Source of the DNA: Tranquillimonas alkanivorans
Lineage (GTDB): Bacteria; Pseudomonadota; Alphaproteobacteria; Rhodobacterales; Rhodobacteraceae
DNA: 64,000 nt
NCBI RefSeq assembly: GCF_900115595.1
Contig: NZ_FOXA01000006.1
Span: 1-64,000, forward strand
Direction of reading: 5' to 3'
The notes below the pieces were generated by a model. That model was not told the origin of the DNA. It searched no databases and saw only the letters and a list, made by a program, of their open reading frames with translations. The position numbers and the translations under genes were made by a program. This document shows, in pieces, positions 35,885 through 44,837 of the stretch (the first letter of the stretch is position 1; the number at the start of each line of letters is the position of its first letter).

Positions 35885-37164
35885 TGGGGCTTGCCTTTCT
35901 GCTCGGCGGATTCGTGGTGGGGATCGTCATCGGGCTGCCCATCGCCTTCGCGCTTGGTATCGCGGCGCTGGCCGCGGCCTTCTACGAGGGCCTGCCCGAA
36001 CTCATCGTGTTCCAGCGCATGATCGCCGGGATGAACGTGTTCTCGCTGCTGGCCATTCCCTTCTTCATCTTCGCCGGCGAACTGATGATGCGCGGCGGGA
36101 TCGCGATGCGGCTAGTGCGCTTCGCGCAGGCCGTCGTCGGGCAGATGCGCGGCGGATTGGGGCTGGTCAACGTGCTGTCGTCGATGCTCTTCGGCGGAAT
36201 ATCTGGATCGGCCGTGGCGGATACGTCGGCGCTCGGGTCGGTCCTTATCCCCATGATGCGGGAGAAGGGCTACGACGACGACTACGCCGTGAACGTCACG
36301 GTCACGTCCTCCATCGCCGGGGTCATGGTGCCGCCGAGCCACAACATGATCCTTTACGCGCTCGCCGCGGGCGGCGGCATCTCGATCTCGTCGCTGTTCC
36401 TGGCGGGGGTCGTGCCCGGCATCATCATGTGCCTGTGCCTGGGTATCGCGTCTTACGTGGTGGCCATACGTCGCGACTACCCGGCCGAGCCCTTCCCCGG
36501 CATCGGGCCGGCTCTGATAACCGGCATCGTCGCGCTGCCGGGATTCCTGACTGCGGTGGTGATCATCGGGGGCGTGGTCTCGGGCATCTTCACCGTGACC
36601 GAGTCCGCTGCCATCGGCGTCATTTATGCCCTGCTGGTGACGGTCTTCGTCTATCGCTCGCTCAGCCTGCACGATTTCTGGCGCAGCGTCCTCCAGTCAA
36701 TACGGACGACCGCGATGGTCATGGTGCTGATTGGCACCGCCACGTCCTTCGCGTATTTCCTGGCGCTCTACCAGGTGCCGGCCGCGATCCTCGACCTGCT
36801 GCTCAACATCACCGAGAGCAAGATCGTCCTTCTTCTGCTGATCAACATCGCGTTGCTGGTGCTCGGGGCCTTCATGGACATGGGCGCGCTGATCCTGATC
36901 TGCACGCCGATCTTCCTGCCCGTCGTGCGCCAGATCGGCATGGACCCGGTGCAGTTCGGCATGCTGCTGATGATGAATCTCGGCCTCGGCCTGACCACGC
37001 CTCCCGTCGGCGCTTGCCTCTTTGTCGGCTGTTCCATCGCGAAGGTGAAGATCGAGACGGTCCTCCGCACGATCTGGCCGTTCTACTTCGCCGTGCTCGT
37101 GGCGCTTCTGCTGACGACATACGTCCCTGCCGTGTCGCTGAGCCTTCCCGCCCTGTTCGACTAA
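35884..37164 (+). CDS. TRAP transporter large permease (DctM)
   Basis: A 426-residue permease with 12 hydrophobic segments. It shows LFGGISGSAVADTSALGSVL, SSIAGVMVPPSHNMILYAL and NLGLGLTTPPVGACLFVGCS. It completes the third DctPQM set. No gene follows for almost 900 bases. Confidence 0.95.
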   Translation: MGLAFLLGGFVVGIVIGLPIAFALGIAALAAAFYEGLPELIVFQRMIAGMNVFSLLAIPFFIFAGELMMRGGIAMRLVRFAQAVVGQMRGGLGLVNVLSSMLFGGISGSAVADTSALGSVLIPMMREKGYDDDYAVNVTVTSSIAGVMVPPSHNMILYALAAGGGISISSLFLAGVVPGIIMCLCLGIASYVVAIRRDYPAEPFPGIGPALITGIVALPGFLTAVVIIGGVVSGIFTVTESAAIGVIYALLVTVFVYRSLSLHDFWRSVLQSIRTTAMVMVLIGTATSFAYFLALYQVPAAILDLLLNITESKIVLLLLINIALLVLGAFMDMGALILICTPIFLPVVRQIGMDPVQFGMLLMMNLGLGLTTPPVGACLFVGCSIAKVKIETVLRTIWPFYFAVLVALLLTTYVPAVSLSLPALFD

Positions 37165-37559
37165 GCCGGCGAAAGGCCGTCTTGCCACGCTTCATCTCCG
37201 GGCGCGGCCTGAGTGGACGCAACTTATGGCCGGAACGACTGGGAAACCCGCCGCCGCCCGACCACGCCACGGCCCCTGCCCGCTGCCTGAACTTTCATTC
37301 GGGGATGTCGTGGCCGCGTTCACTCACGGCAATACCTCGCGAGCCGATGGCCGCAAGGGATGATGCCTCGCCGACAATGGTGTCCGGCACTCAAAGGGCG
37401 ACCCCTATTCCACGAGCTGGTACTATTTCGCGCGCCGATGTGCCTCACGCCCCCACCTCTCCGCACCCACACCGTCAGGTGGTGCGACAAGAGCAGGTCG
37501 GCCTGACGAGCCCGGACGCCCGCCAATCGACGAGATCGGATCAAGTTGCTTGGCAGGTG
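37165..37559. other. intergenic region without recognised gene
   Basis: Nearly 400 bases after the dctM stop. No coding frame resembling a known family, no RNA gene and no clear terminator was recognised. It borders an IS3 remnant and is probably decayed mobile DNA. Confidence 0.5.
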
Positions 37560-37722
37560 CCCCTCCTCTCGGCGTCGAGCAGCTCGTTGCGGAAGCGCGC
37601 GTTGAAGCTCTCGCGGTAGCCATTTCCCAAGGCAATCCGGGCTCGATACAGGCGGCCTGGACACCCAAAGCCGCGATCCAGTCGCGAACCTTTCGGGCCA
37701 AATAACTCGGGCGCGCAGCAAG
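37560..37722 (-). pseudogene. IS3-family transposase (OrfB) remnant
   Basis: The minus strand encodes LAARPSYLARKVRDWIAAL and ACIEPGLPWE in one frame, then GNGYRESFNARFRNELLDAE in another. These are consecutive pieces of the C-terminal part of the IS3-group DDE domain, including the last catalytic Glu region of PWENGYxESF. A one-base deletion near 37621-37625 (an A lost in the codon for the Asn after PWE) explains the frame change. The rest of the element is missing. Confidence 0.8.
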
Positions 37723-38042
37723 TGTGGCCGTGTCTCAGGTATCTTACGGTGGTTTTGCACGCCACGCGCCGAAGACTAAGGCAGAACCCCATACTGAGCC
37801 TGCCGCGGGGACGTCAGTCGGCGGATGCTGTCAGGGACGTGAAGGATCGACCGAGCCTGGCGGGATGAGCGCGCGTCACCTCCGCTGCGGGTCGCAGTTT
37901 GATCGAAGAACGGCGTCGTCCGGTCGCTGTTCGTGCCGCATCCCCCCCTTCTGTCGGTAGATGAAGAAACGGATTCCACAACTGAATTGTCGGAGACTCC
38001 CAAGATCCCGTAGGATTATGAGCGAAGCACGAAGGCAACGGC
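37723..38042. other. intergenic region upstream of the Na/Pi cotransporter gene
   Basis: About 320 bases without a recognisable gene. It should contain the promoter of the phosphate cotransporter gene, but no Pho-box-like pair of direct repeats was convincing. Confidence 0.4.
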
Positions 38043-39737
38043 ATGGTTATACTCGAGTTTCTCCTGCAGATCACGGCGGCGACCCTGTTTCTGCTGTTCG
38101 GTGTGCGGATGGTGCAGGGCGGCATCGAGCGCGCCTACGGCAACCGGTTTCGGCGCCTGCTGTCCCAAAGCGGTCTGCCCCTGCGGACGACAAGCACAGG
38201 CTTCGCGCTTGCGATCCTGCTGCAGAGTTCGGCCGCGGTATCCCTGCTGGCCTCGAGCTTCGTCAGTACCGGCATCGTCACCTTCGCCGCGGCATTGGCG
38301 GTGGTGTTGGGCGCCGATTTGGGCTCGGCCTTCCTTGTGGGCGCACTCAGTTTCTCCGGCGAGGCCATCCTGCCGTTGATCCTGGTGCTGGGGGGCGTTC
38401 TGCACCTCAAGAGCGGCCGGGAACGACTGAAGAACCTCGGCTCGGTTCTGCTGGGCGTAGGCGTGATACTGATCGCGCTGGAGTTCCTACGCGGTGCGGT
38501 CGAGCCAGTGCGCGACAGCGCCTTCTTGCCCGCGGTCGCGGGGTATCTGGCCGTGGATGTCGTCACTGGCTTCATCACCGGAGCGGTGCTGGCCTTTGTC
38601 ATGCACTCCAGTGTCGCCGCGATCCTAATGTGCGTGGCGCTGGTCTCCACCGGCGCGCTGCCGCTGGCGGCGGGGATCCCGTTGGTCCTCGGAGCCAATT
38701 TCGGTTCGGCGCTGGTGCCGGTCTGGCTGTCGCGGGATATGGACGCACCGGCGCGCCGGGTGCCGCTGGCCAACCTCGTGCTGCGGGGAACCTGGGCCGT
38801 GGTCGCCGCCTTCCTGCTGGCCCGGGTATCGCTGGAGGCGCTGATGCCGGGCGCCGCGCCGACCGCCCTGCTGATCGGACTGCACATTTCCTTTAACGCG
38901 GCGCTTCTGCTCGTCGTGCCGTTCACGGCGCGGCTGGAGCCGCTGGCGGCGCGGCTTCTGTCCGACGCCGAACTCGAGCGGGAGGACGTCCTTTTGCGAC
39001 GCTCGGCGCTCGATCTGGCCTCGCTCCCGCACCCCGGAATGGCGCAGGCCTGTCTCAGACGCGAGGTCCTGCGCATGCTGCAAATCGTCGAGGCACAGTG
39101 CCTGCCGGTCATCGACATGATGCGCTCCACCACTGCCGAGGCCAGCGCCAAGTTGATCAAGCGCGACCGCCACATCAACGACGCGATGGACGCGGTCCGC
39201 AGCTTCGTCGCGCAGATGTCGAAGGACGACCTGCCCAAGGACGAGCGCAAGCGGGCGCGGGAACTGGCGCAATACGCGATAGGCCTCGAAGCCGCCGGCG
39301 ACATCATCGTCCAGCGCCTGGTGCCGCGGGCCGACCAGATGGAGGAGGAGAATATCCGTCTCTCCAACGAGGGATACGCGGAGCTGCGCGAGATCCACGA
39401 GGCGATCCTGGCCAACATCGCGCTGGCTTCGACTCTGCTGATCGCCGACGATGTCGATACCGCGCGGCTCCTGATTAACGGCAAGGCGGAGGTGGCAAAG
39501 CTCGAGCGCAAAAGCTCCAAGAGTCATCTGAAGCGGCTGACCAAGGGCCGTGCAAGCTCGATCGTCTCCAGCGACATCCACCTTGAGGCCCTCAAGGCGC
39601 TCAAGGACATCAACAGCCAGGTGGCGTCGCTGGCCTACCCGATCCTGGCGCGGGAAGGGCACTTGTTGGCCTCGCGCCTGGTTGAAGAGCCTGCAGATGC
39701 TGACCTTCCCGACCCAATTCCGCCGCAGCGAAGTTGA
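38043..39737 (+). CDS. Na+/phosphate cotransporter with PhoU-like tail
   Basis: A 564-residue protein. The N-terminal 300 residues carry two inverted PNaS repeats, each with the QSS/HSS signature (LLQSSAAVSLLASSF and VMHSSVAAILMCVAL) and G-A-D/N-x-G-S-A motifs (VLGADLGSAFLV, VLGANFGSALVP). The C-terminal 230 residues are helical and PhoU-like (ARELAQYAIGLEAAGDIIVQRL). It imports phosphate with sodium. Two more phosphate-related genes follow on the same strand. Confidence 0.9.
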   Translation: MVILEFLLQITAATLFLLFGVRMVQGGIERAYGNRFRRLLSQSGLPLRTTSTGFALAILLQSSAAVSLLASSFVSTGIVTFAAALAVVLGADLGSAFLVGALSFSGEAILPLILVLGGVLHLKSGRERLKNLGSVLLGVGVILIALEFLRGAVEPVRDSAFLPAVAGYLAVDVVTGFITGAVLAFVMHSSVAAILMCVALVSTGALPLAAGIPLVLGANFGSALVPVWLSRDMDAPARRVPLANLVLRGTWAVVAAFLLARVSLEALMPGAAPTALLIGLHISFNAALLLVVPFTARLEPLAARLLSDAELEREDVLLRRSALDLASLPHPGMAQACLRREVLRMLQIVEAQCLPVIDMMRSTTAEASAKLIKRDRHINDAMDAVRSFVAQMSKDDLPKDERKRARELAQYAIGLEAAGDIIVQRLVPRADQMEEENIRLSNEGYAELREIHEAILANIALASTLLIADDVDTARLLINGKAEVAKLERKSSKSHLKRLTKGRASSIVSSDIHLEALKALKDINSQVASLAYPILAREGHLLASRLVEEPADADLPDPIPPQRS

Positions 39738-39961
39738 GGCCACAGGTGGCGTGATCGAAGCTGGCAAAGTGCGCGGTCAAGCGGTGCTGACCGAACGCTC
39801 GCCTTCGCAGCCAAACCGGGGCATCCGAGGCGATGGGAACGAGCGGACGTCGGCTGCCGGCGATGAAGGCTTCACGCGTTGTGAAGAAGCAGCCGGAGAC
39901 ATCGGTTTGCTCGCGGCGTGAACTTGGCGTTAGTGTTCGGGCAATCATCGCGAGCAGATCC

Positions 39962-40438
39962 ATGACTTCATTCTTCAAGAGGATGTTCTTCGAGTACATC
40001 CGTCCGATCTTCCTTCGTCCGTCCGGGCTTCAGGTCGCGGCCCTGTGCCACCGTTCCGGCACGGCGGGCCCCGAAATCCTGCTGATCACTTCCCGTGACA
40101 CCGGGCGCTGGGTCCTGCCAAAAGGCTGGCCGATGCGCGGCCAAGACGCTGTCGGCGCCGCAACTATCGAAGCGTGGGAGGAGGCGGGGGTACGGCCACG
40201 AACAGTAGGCCAGGAGCCCATTGGCAGCTACCGCTACCGGAAAAAGCTGCGTGGTGGCGTGCCCGTGACCACCAGAACGCTCGTTTTCCCGATTGAGGTC
40301 GAGCACCTCGAGGAGGACTTTCCGCAGAAGGACGAGCGCGAACGGCGCTGGGTGGCTCCGACAGAGGCGGCACGCATGGTCAAAGAACCGGAACTGCGCG
40401 ATCTTCTCGCAGCGTTTCGTCCGTCAGGTGTGCACTGA
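39962..40438 (+). CDS. NUDIX hydrolase (diphosphoinositol polyphosphate phosphohydrolase-like)
   Basis: A 158-residue NUDIX protein with a modified box: KGWPMRGQDAVGAATIEAWEEAGV. It keeps the metal-binding E-x-x-E-E but has Gln for the first Glu and Ile for the Arg of the classical pattern, as seen in the DIPP-like subgroup. ATG 39962 places the fold at the very start. The substrate is a nucleoside or inositol diphosphate derivative (unknown). Lying between two phosphate transporters, it could link pyrophosphorylated signals to phosphate supply, which is inference. Confidence 0.85.
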   Translation: MTSFFKRMFFEYIRPIFLRPSGLQVAALCHRSGTAGPEILLITSRDTGRWVLPKGWPMRGQDAVGAATIEAWEEAGVRPRTVGQEPIGSYRYRKKLRGGVPVTTRTLVFPIEVEHLEEDFPQKDERERRWVAPTEAARMVKEPELRDLLAAFRPSGVH

Positions 40439-40510
40439 GCGTTGTTGCGTGATCCGATCGCGGATAAGCACGCCCACCGAATGCCATCCGAGCGGACGAG
40501 GACGGGACGC

Positions 40511-41992
40511 GTGACCGACCAGACGAACGAATACCAGTGGAAGACGCTGGACAAGGACCTAAATCGGATCAGCCGGGTTGAGTACGCGACGCTCTACGTC
40601 TCGCGGCCACTCGTGGGAATCGGTGTCTCGCTTGCCTTCGTCGTCCTGGCGACACTGGCCGCCGGTCTTGTCTTCGGACAGTCGTCGGGGATTGTCTTCG
40701 TGCTCACCGCCGCCGCTCTGGGGGCGTACATGGCGCTCAACATCGGCGCCAACGACGTCGCGAACAACATGGGTCCCGCGGTGGGCGCGAAGGCGCTTTC
40801 GCTTGTGGGGGCAATCGGCATCGCGGCGGTGTTCGAAAGCGCAGGAGCTCTGATCGCGGGGGGCGACGTCGTCTCGACCATCTCTAAGGGTATCATCGAC
40901 CCGGCGAGCGTGGCCAGCGGGCGGACCTTCACCTGGGCGATGATGGCGGCGCTGCTTTCTGCGGCGGCCTGGGTCAACCTCGCCACCTGGATCGGCGCCC
41001 CGGTCTCGACCACCCATTCCGTCGTCGGCGGCGTGATGGGCGCCGGCATTGCCGCGGCAGGTTTCGCCGCGGTCAATTGGCCCACGATGGGCGCCATCGC
41101 GGCAAGTTGGGTGATTTCGCCCCTGCTGGGTGGCGTGGTGGCGGCCGCGTTCCTCGCCTTCATCAAGTGGCGCATCATCTACGTCGAGGACAAGATCGCA
41201 GCTGCGCGGGTCTGGGTGCCCGTGTTGATCGGCATCATGGCCGGAGCCTTTGCCGCATACCTGGCTCTGAAAGGCCTGAAGAGGGTCATCTCGATCGAGA
41301 TCGGAACTGCATTGCTGATCGGGGCAGCGATCGGCGTTGCGAGCTGGCTGATTTCCATCCCGCTGATCCGCCGGCAGGCGAAAGGAATGGAAAACCGTAA
41401 CAGGTCACTCAAGATCCTGTTCGGCATTCCGCTGGTGATCTCCGCGGCGCTTCTGTCGTTCGCGCACGGAGCCAACGACGTGGCCAACGCGGTGGGGCCG
41501 CTGGCCGCCATCGTCCATGCTCAGCAATTCGGCGGCTTTGCCGGAGAAGTGGCGATCCCGGTCTGGGTCATGGTGATCGGGGCCTTCGGCATCTCTTTCG
41601 GGCTGATCCTCTTCGGCCCCAAGCTGATCCGGATGGTGGGCAGCCAGATCACGAAGCTCAACCCAATGCGGGCCTACTGCGTGTCTCTCTCTGCCGCGAT
41701 CACGGTGATCCTGGCGTCGTGGCTGGGTCTGCCGGTCAGCTCGACACATATCGCGGTCGGTGGCGTCTTCGGCGTCGGCTTCTTCCGGGAATGGCACGCC
41801 GAGCGTCGCGTCCGCGCCGCCAACAACAGCAGGCCGCCCGCGCGTCGCCTCGCGCGAGAGGAAAGGCAGCGCCGCAAGTTTGTGCGCCGCTCGCATTTCA
41901 TGACGGTTGTGGCGGCATGGGTAATCACGGTGCCGGCAGCCGCGCTGCTCTCGGCAGCCTGTTTCGCACTGCTGACCCGCGCCTTCGGCTGA
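40511..41992 (+). CDS. pit: PiT-family inorganic phosphate transporter
   Basis: A 493-residue carrier with the duplicated PiT signatures: NIGANDVANNMGPAVGAKAL in the first half and FAHGANDVANAVGPLAA in the second. Each half also has a second element (GAPVSTTHSVVGGVMG and GLPVSSTHIAVGGVFG). The charged loop FREWHAERRVRAANN precedes the last helix. GTG 40511 is favoured by GAGGACGGGA upstream; ATG 40481 is the alternative. It moves metal-phosphate/H+ at low affinity. Confidence 0.92.
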   Translation: MTDQTNEYQWKTLDKDLNRISRVEYATLYVSRPLVGIGVSLAFVVLATLAAGLVFGQSSGIVFVLTAAALGAYMALNIGANDVANNMGPAVGAKALSLVGAIGIAAVFESAGALIAGGDVVSTISKGIIDPASVASGRTFTWAMMAALLSAAAWVNLATWIGAPVSTTHSVVGGVMGAGIAAAGFAAVNWPTMGAIAASWVISPLLGGVVAAAFLAFIKWRIIYVEDKIAAARVWVPVLIGIMAGAFAAYLALKGLKRVISIEIGTALLIGAAIGVASWLISIPLIRRQAKGMENRNRSLKILFGIPLVISAALLSFAHGANDVANAVGPLAAIVHAQQFGGFAGEVAIPVWVMVIGAFGISFGLILFGPKLIRMVGSQITKLNPMRAYCVSLSAAITVILASWLGLPVSSTHIAVGGVFGVGFFREWHAERRVRAANNSRPPARRLAREERQRRKFVRRSHFMTVVAAWVITVPAAALLSAACFALLTRAFG

Positions 41993-42307
41993 TCTCCACC
42001 GAGACGGCTACGCCAAGCGAACAGAGTGGCTGTTCGCCGGGGCGTCCACCTCCGCAGTGAAGCACGGGACCAAGAACCTCCGCCATACCACCATTGCCCG
42101 GCAGGACGACGTTATTCTGCTCGACCTGCAGGTCTATGACCGCGCCCGTCATCATCGGGATGTCGCGCGGCGGCGTCGGCGTCCGTGGTCGCTTTCACCG
42201 TCCTGCGGCGTCGTTTTCTCCGGCCGTCCTGTGCGACGCCAAGACCTCCGGACTTGCCGATGCATCACGTGCCGCTAAGGTCCCCGTGACCTTCAGAAAG
42301 GCCGTAC
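41993..42307. other. intergenic region between pit and the ABC exporter
   Basis: Some 315 bases with no recognised gene or RNA. The ABC ATPase promoter should be here, but no clear consensus was found. Confidence 0.4.
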
Positions 42308-43240
42308 ATGGCACCCGTCGTCTCCGTCACTGGTCTGGTCAAGACCTATGCCAGCGGCTTCGTCGCCCTGAACGACGTCTCGCTGAACATCGAGGAAGGC
42401 GAGATCCTCGCGCTCCTCGGTCCGAACGGCGCGGGCAAGACGACGCTGATCTCGACCATCTGCGGCATTACCACGCCGAGCGCGGGGCGCGTCAGCGTGG
42501 GAGGACATGACACGATCCGCGACTACCGTGCCGCCCGCAAGTTGATCGGGTTGGTCCCGCAGGAGATCAACCTCGAGCCGTTCGAGAAGGTGCTGAATAC
42601 CGTCCGCTTCTCGCGCGGGCTGTTCGGGAAGCCGCGCGACGATGCGCACCTCGAACGAGTGCTGCGGCAGTTGTCGCTTTGGGACAAGAAGGATGCGAAG
42701 GTCATCGAGCTGTCCGGCGGCATGAAGCGCCGGGTCCTTATCGCGAAGGCCCTCAGCCACGAGCCCCGCGTCCTGTTCCTGGACGAACCCACGGCGGGCG
42801 TGGACGTCGAGCTGCGCAAGGACCTGTGGGAGACCGTCCGCCGGCTCAAGGCCGAGGGAGTCACCATAATCCTGACCACGCACTACATCGAGGAGGCCGA
42901 GGCCATCGCGGACCGCATCGCGGTGATCTCGAAGGGCGACATCCTTCTGGTCGAGGAGAAGGCTGCGCTGATGCGCAGGTTGGGCCGCAAGCAGATGGTG
43001 ATCGAGTTACAGGCACCCATCGACGCCGTGCCCGAGGCGCTGGCGCATCATGCGCTCGAGACGGGACCGGATGCGGACACGCTGATCTACACCTATGACA
43101 CGCAGCGGGAGCGGACGGGCATCACGCGGCTCCTGAACGAGATACAGGCGGCGGGACTTCAGTTGCGGGACGTGCAGACGCGGCAGTCGTCGCTCGAGGA
43201 GATCTTCGTCGGCCTCGTGCAGGAGGAGGAACGCGGATGA
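42308..43240 (+). CDS. ABC-2 type exporter ATP-binding protein
   Basis: A 310-residue ATPase with Walker [10 protein letters not shown], the signature [15 protein letters not shown], Walker [16 protein letters not shown] and the switch His in [17 protein letters not shown]-terminal extension (about residues 225-310), as in YadG/NodI-like proteins, follows the nucleotide-binding domain. It overlaps the permease start by 4 bases. The exported substrate is unknown. Confidence 0.93.
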   Translation: MAPVVSVTGLVKTYASGFVALNDVSLNIEEGEILALLGPNGAGKTTLISTICGITTPSAGRVSVGGHDTIRDYRAARKLIGLVPQEINLEPFEKVLNTVRFSRGLFGKPRDDAHLERVLRQLSLWDKKDAKVIELSGGMKRRVLIAKALSHEPRVLFLDEPTAGVDVELRKDLWETVRRLKAEGVTIILTTHYIEEAEAIADRIAVISKGDILLVEEKAALMRRLGRKQMVIELQAPIDAVPEALAHHALETGPDADTLIYTYDTQRERTGITRLLNEIQAAGLQLRDVQTRQSSLEEIFVGLVQEEERG

Positions 43241-43998
43241 ACCTCGAAGCTGTGCGCGCGATATACCTCTTTGAAATGTCGCGCACCTTCCGGACGATCT
43301 GGCAGTCCATCGTGTCGCCGGTGATCTCGACCTCGCTCTATTTCGTTGTCTTCGGCGCGGCGATCGGAAGCCGCATAGACCAGGTCGAGGGGGTGAGCTA
43401 CGGCGCATTCATCGTGCCCGGCCTGATCATGCTCAGCGTCCTTGTCCAGTCGGTGACGAACGCGTCGTTCGGGATCTACTTTCCCAAGTTCATCGGAACC
43501 ATCTACGAGCTTCTTTCGGCCCCGGCCTCGTTTCTCGAGATCACGGCGGGCTACGTGCTGGCGGCGGCGACGAAGTCTCTGATGATCGGCGTGATCATCC
43601 TGCTGACCGCGTTTTTCTTCGTTGACCTGCGGATAGAGCACCCGCTCTGGATGGTGTCCTTCCTGGTTCTCACGTGCCTGTCGTTCAGCCTGTTCGGCTT
43701 CATCATCGGGATCTGGGCGCAGAATTTCGAGCAGCTCCAGCTCGTCCCGCTTCTCGTCGTCACGCCGCTCGTCTTCCTGGGCGGGTCGTTCTACTCGATC
43801 TCGATGCTGCCGCCGGTGTGGCAGACGATCACCCTGTTCAACCCGGTCGTCTACCTGGTTTCGGGCTTCCGCTGGTCCTTCTTCGGGATGTCCGATGTCG
43901 GGCTGGGCTGGAGCCTTCTGGCCATCCTGGCCTTCACCGCCATTTGCCTCGCCACGATCTGGTGGATCTTTCGCACCGGATACCGCATCCGGTCGTAA
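43237..43998 (+). CDS. ABC-2 type exporter permease
   Basis: A 253-residue membrane protein with six predicted helices. The ABC-2 signature region is [20 protein letters not shown], and a late loop is [18 protein letters not shown], followed by [16 protein letters not shown]. It resembles YadH/NodJ. It pairs with the preceding ATPase to form a homodimeric exporter. Confidence 0.92.
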   Translation: MNLEAVRAIYLFEMSRTFRTIWQSIVSPVISTSLYFVVFGAAIGSRIDQVEGVSYGAFIVPGLIMLSVLVQSVTNASFGIYFPKFIGTIYELLSAPASFLEITAGYVLAAATKSLMIGVIILLTAFFFVDLRIEHPLWMVSFLVLTCLSFSLFGFIIGIWAQNFEQLQLVPLLVVTPLVFLGGSFYSISMLPPVWQTITLFNPVVYLVSGFRWSFFGMSDVGLGWSLLAILAFTAICLATIWWIFRTGYRIRS

Positions 43999-44145
43999 GG
44001 AGGGAAACCAATAGCCGGGCGGAATGCCTGCAACCGAGGGGCTGGTGAAGATGCTGCCGGGCTACCGCACGAGTGGCCCAACAGCAGCCTGACCCTCTCT
44101 CCCTCATGGCGGCAACCAACGGTGTGGCGGACGGGCGCTCCTGTT

Positions 44146-44775
44146 TCAGCCGTCGCCGGAGGCGCCGCTGACGGTTCGCTCGCAGATCAATGGAACGTGC
44201 CGGGCGGCGTCACGCGGCAGGACGCCTTGCAGGCGCGGGTCGGGCGCGACCTCGACCTCCCGGCGATAAGCGCTGAACCCGGACCGGAGGTAGAACGGCA
44301 GTGCGCCGGGGTGATCGAGCGTGCAGGTATGGACATGGAAGCGCCTGACATCGCCGCGCCACGCAAGTTCCAGGGCGCGGTTCATCAGGAAGCGGCCCGC
44401 CCCCGTGCCGACGAGGGCCGGGGCGAGCCCGAAATAGGCCAGCTCGCACTGCCCCGGCTGGCGGAAATCCAGCTCCAGAAGTCCCGCCTCCGCAGACCCG
44501 TCGCGCAGAACGTGAACTTCGACCAGGAGGTCGGAGAGGACCGCTTCCAGCTCTTCTTCCGCGAGATCAAGGCGCGAGAACCAAAGCCAGTCCGCACCCA
44601 CTGTCCTGAAGAGCGCCCGGTACCAGTCGACGGACGGAGAGCGCACGAGGTCGAGCCGCAGCGTCTCCGCCCCATGTTCCGGACGCGGCGCCGCCGGCGC
44701 CAGCATCTCGAGATGCGTCACGACCGAGGCAAGGTGTCCCTCCGGAACAGCGTGAAATCCCGGCTTCAAATCCAT
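44146..44775 (-). CDS. GNAT-family N-acetyltransferase
   Basis: A 209-residue protein. The GNAT acetyl-CoA-binding core is CELAYFGLAPALVGTGAGRF, followed by HVHTCTLDHPGALPFYLRSG, the strand-helix pair that ends the fold. ATG 44775 has AAGGGG at ideal distance; an in-frame ATG two codons upstream is too close to it. The acceptor substrate is unknown. The gene stands alone between the ABC exporter and the NHE antiporter genes. Confidence 0.85.
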   Translation of the reverse strand: MDLKPGFHAVPEGHLASVVTHLEMLAPAAPRPEHGAETLRLDLVRSPSVDWYRALFRTVGADWLWFSRLDLAEEELEAVLSDLLVEVHVLRDGSAEAGLLELDFRQPGQCELAYFGLAPALVGTGAGRFLMNRALELAWRGDVRRFHVHTCTLDHPGALPFYLRSGFSAYRREVEVAPDPRLQGVLPRDAARHVPLICERTVSGASGDG

Positions 44776-44837
44776 CGTCATTCCCCTTCACCGCAACCGC
44801 TGCGACGGGTAATGCAGCGTGCCAGGCCTCTCAACCC

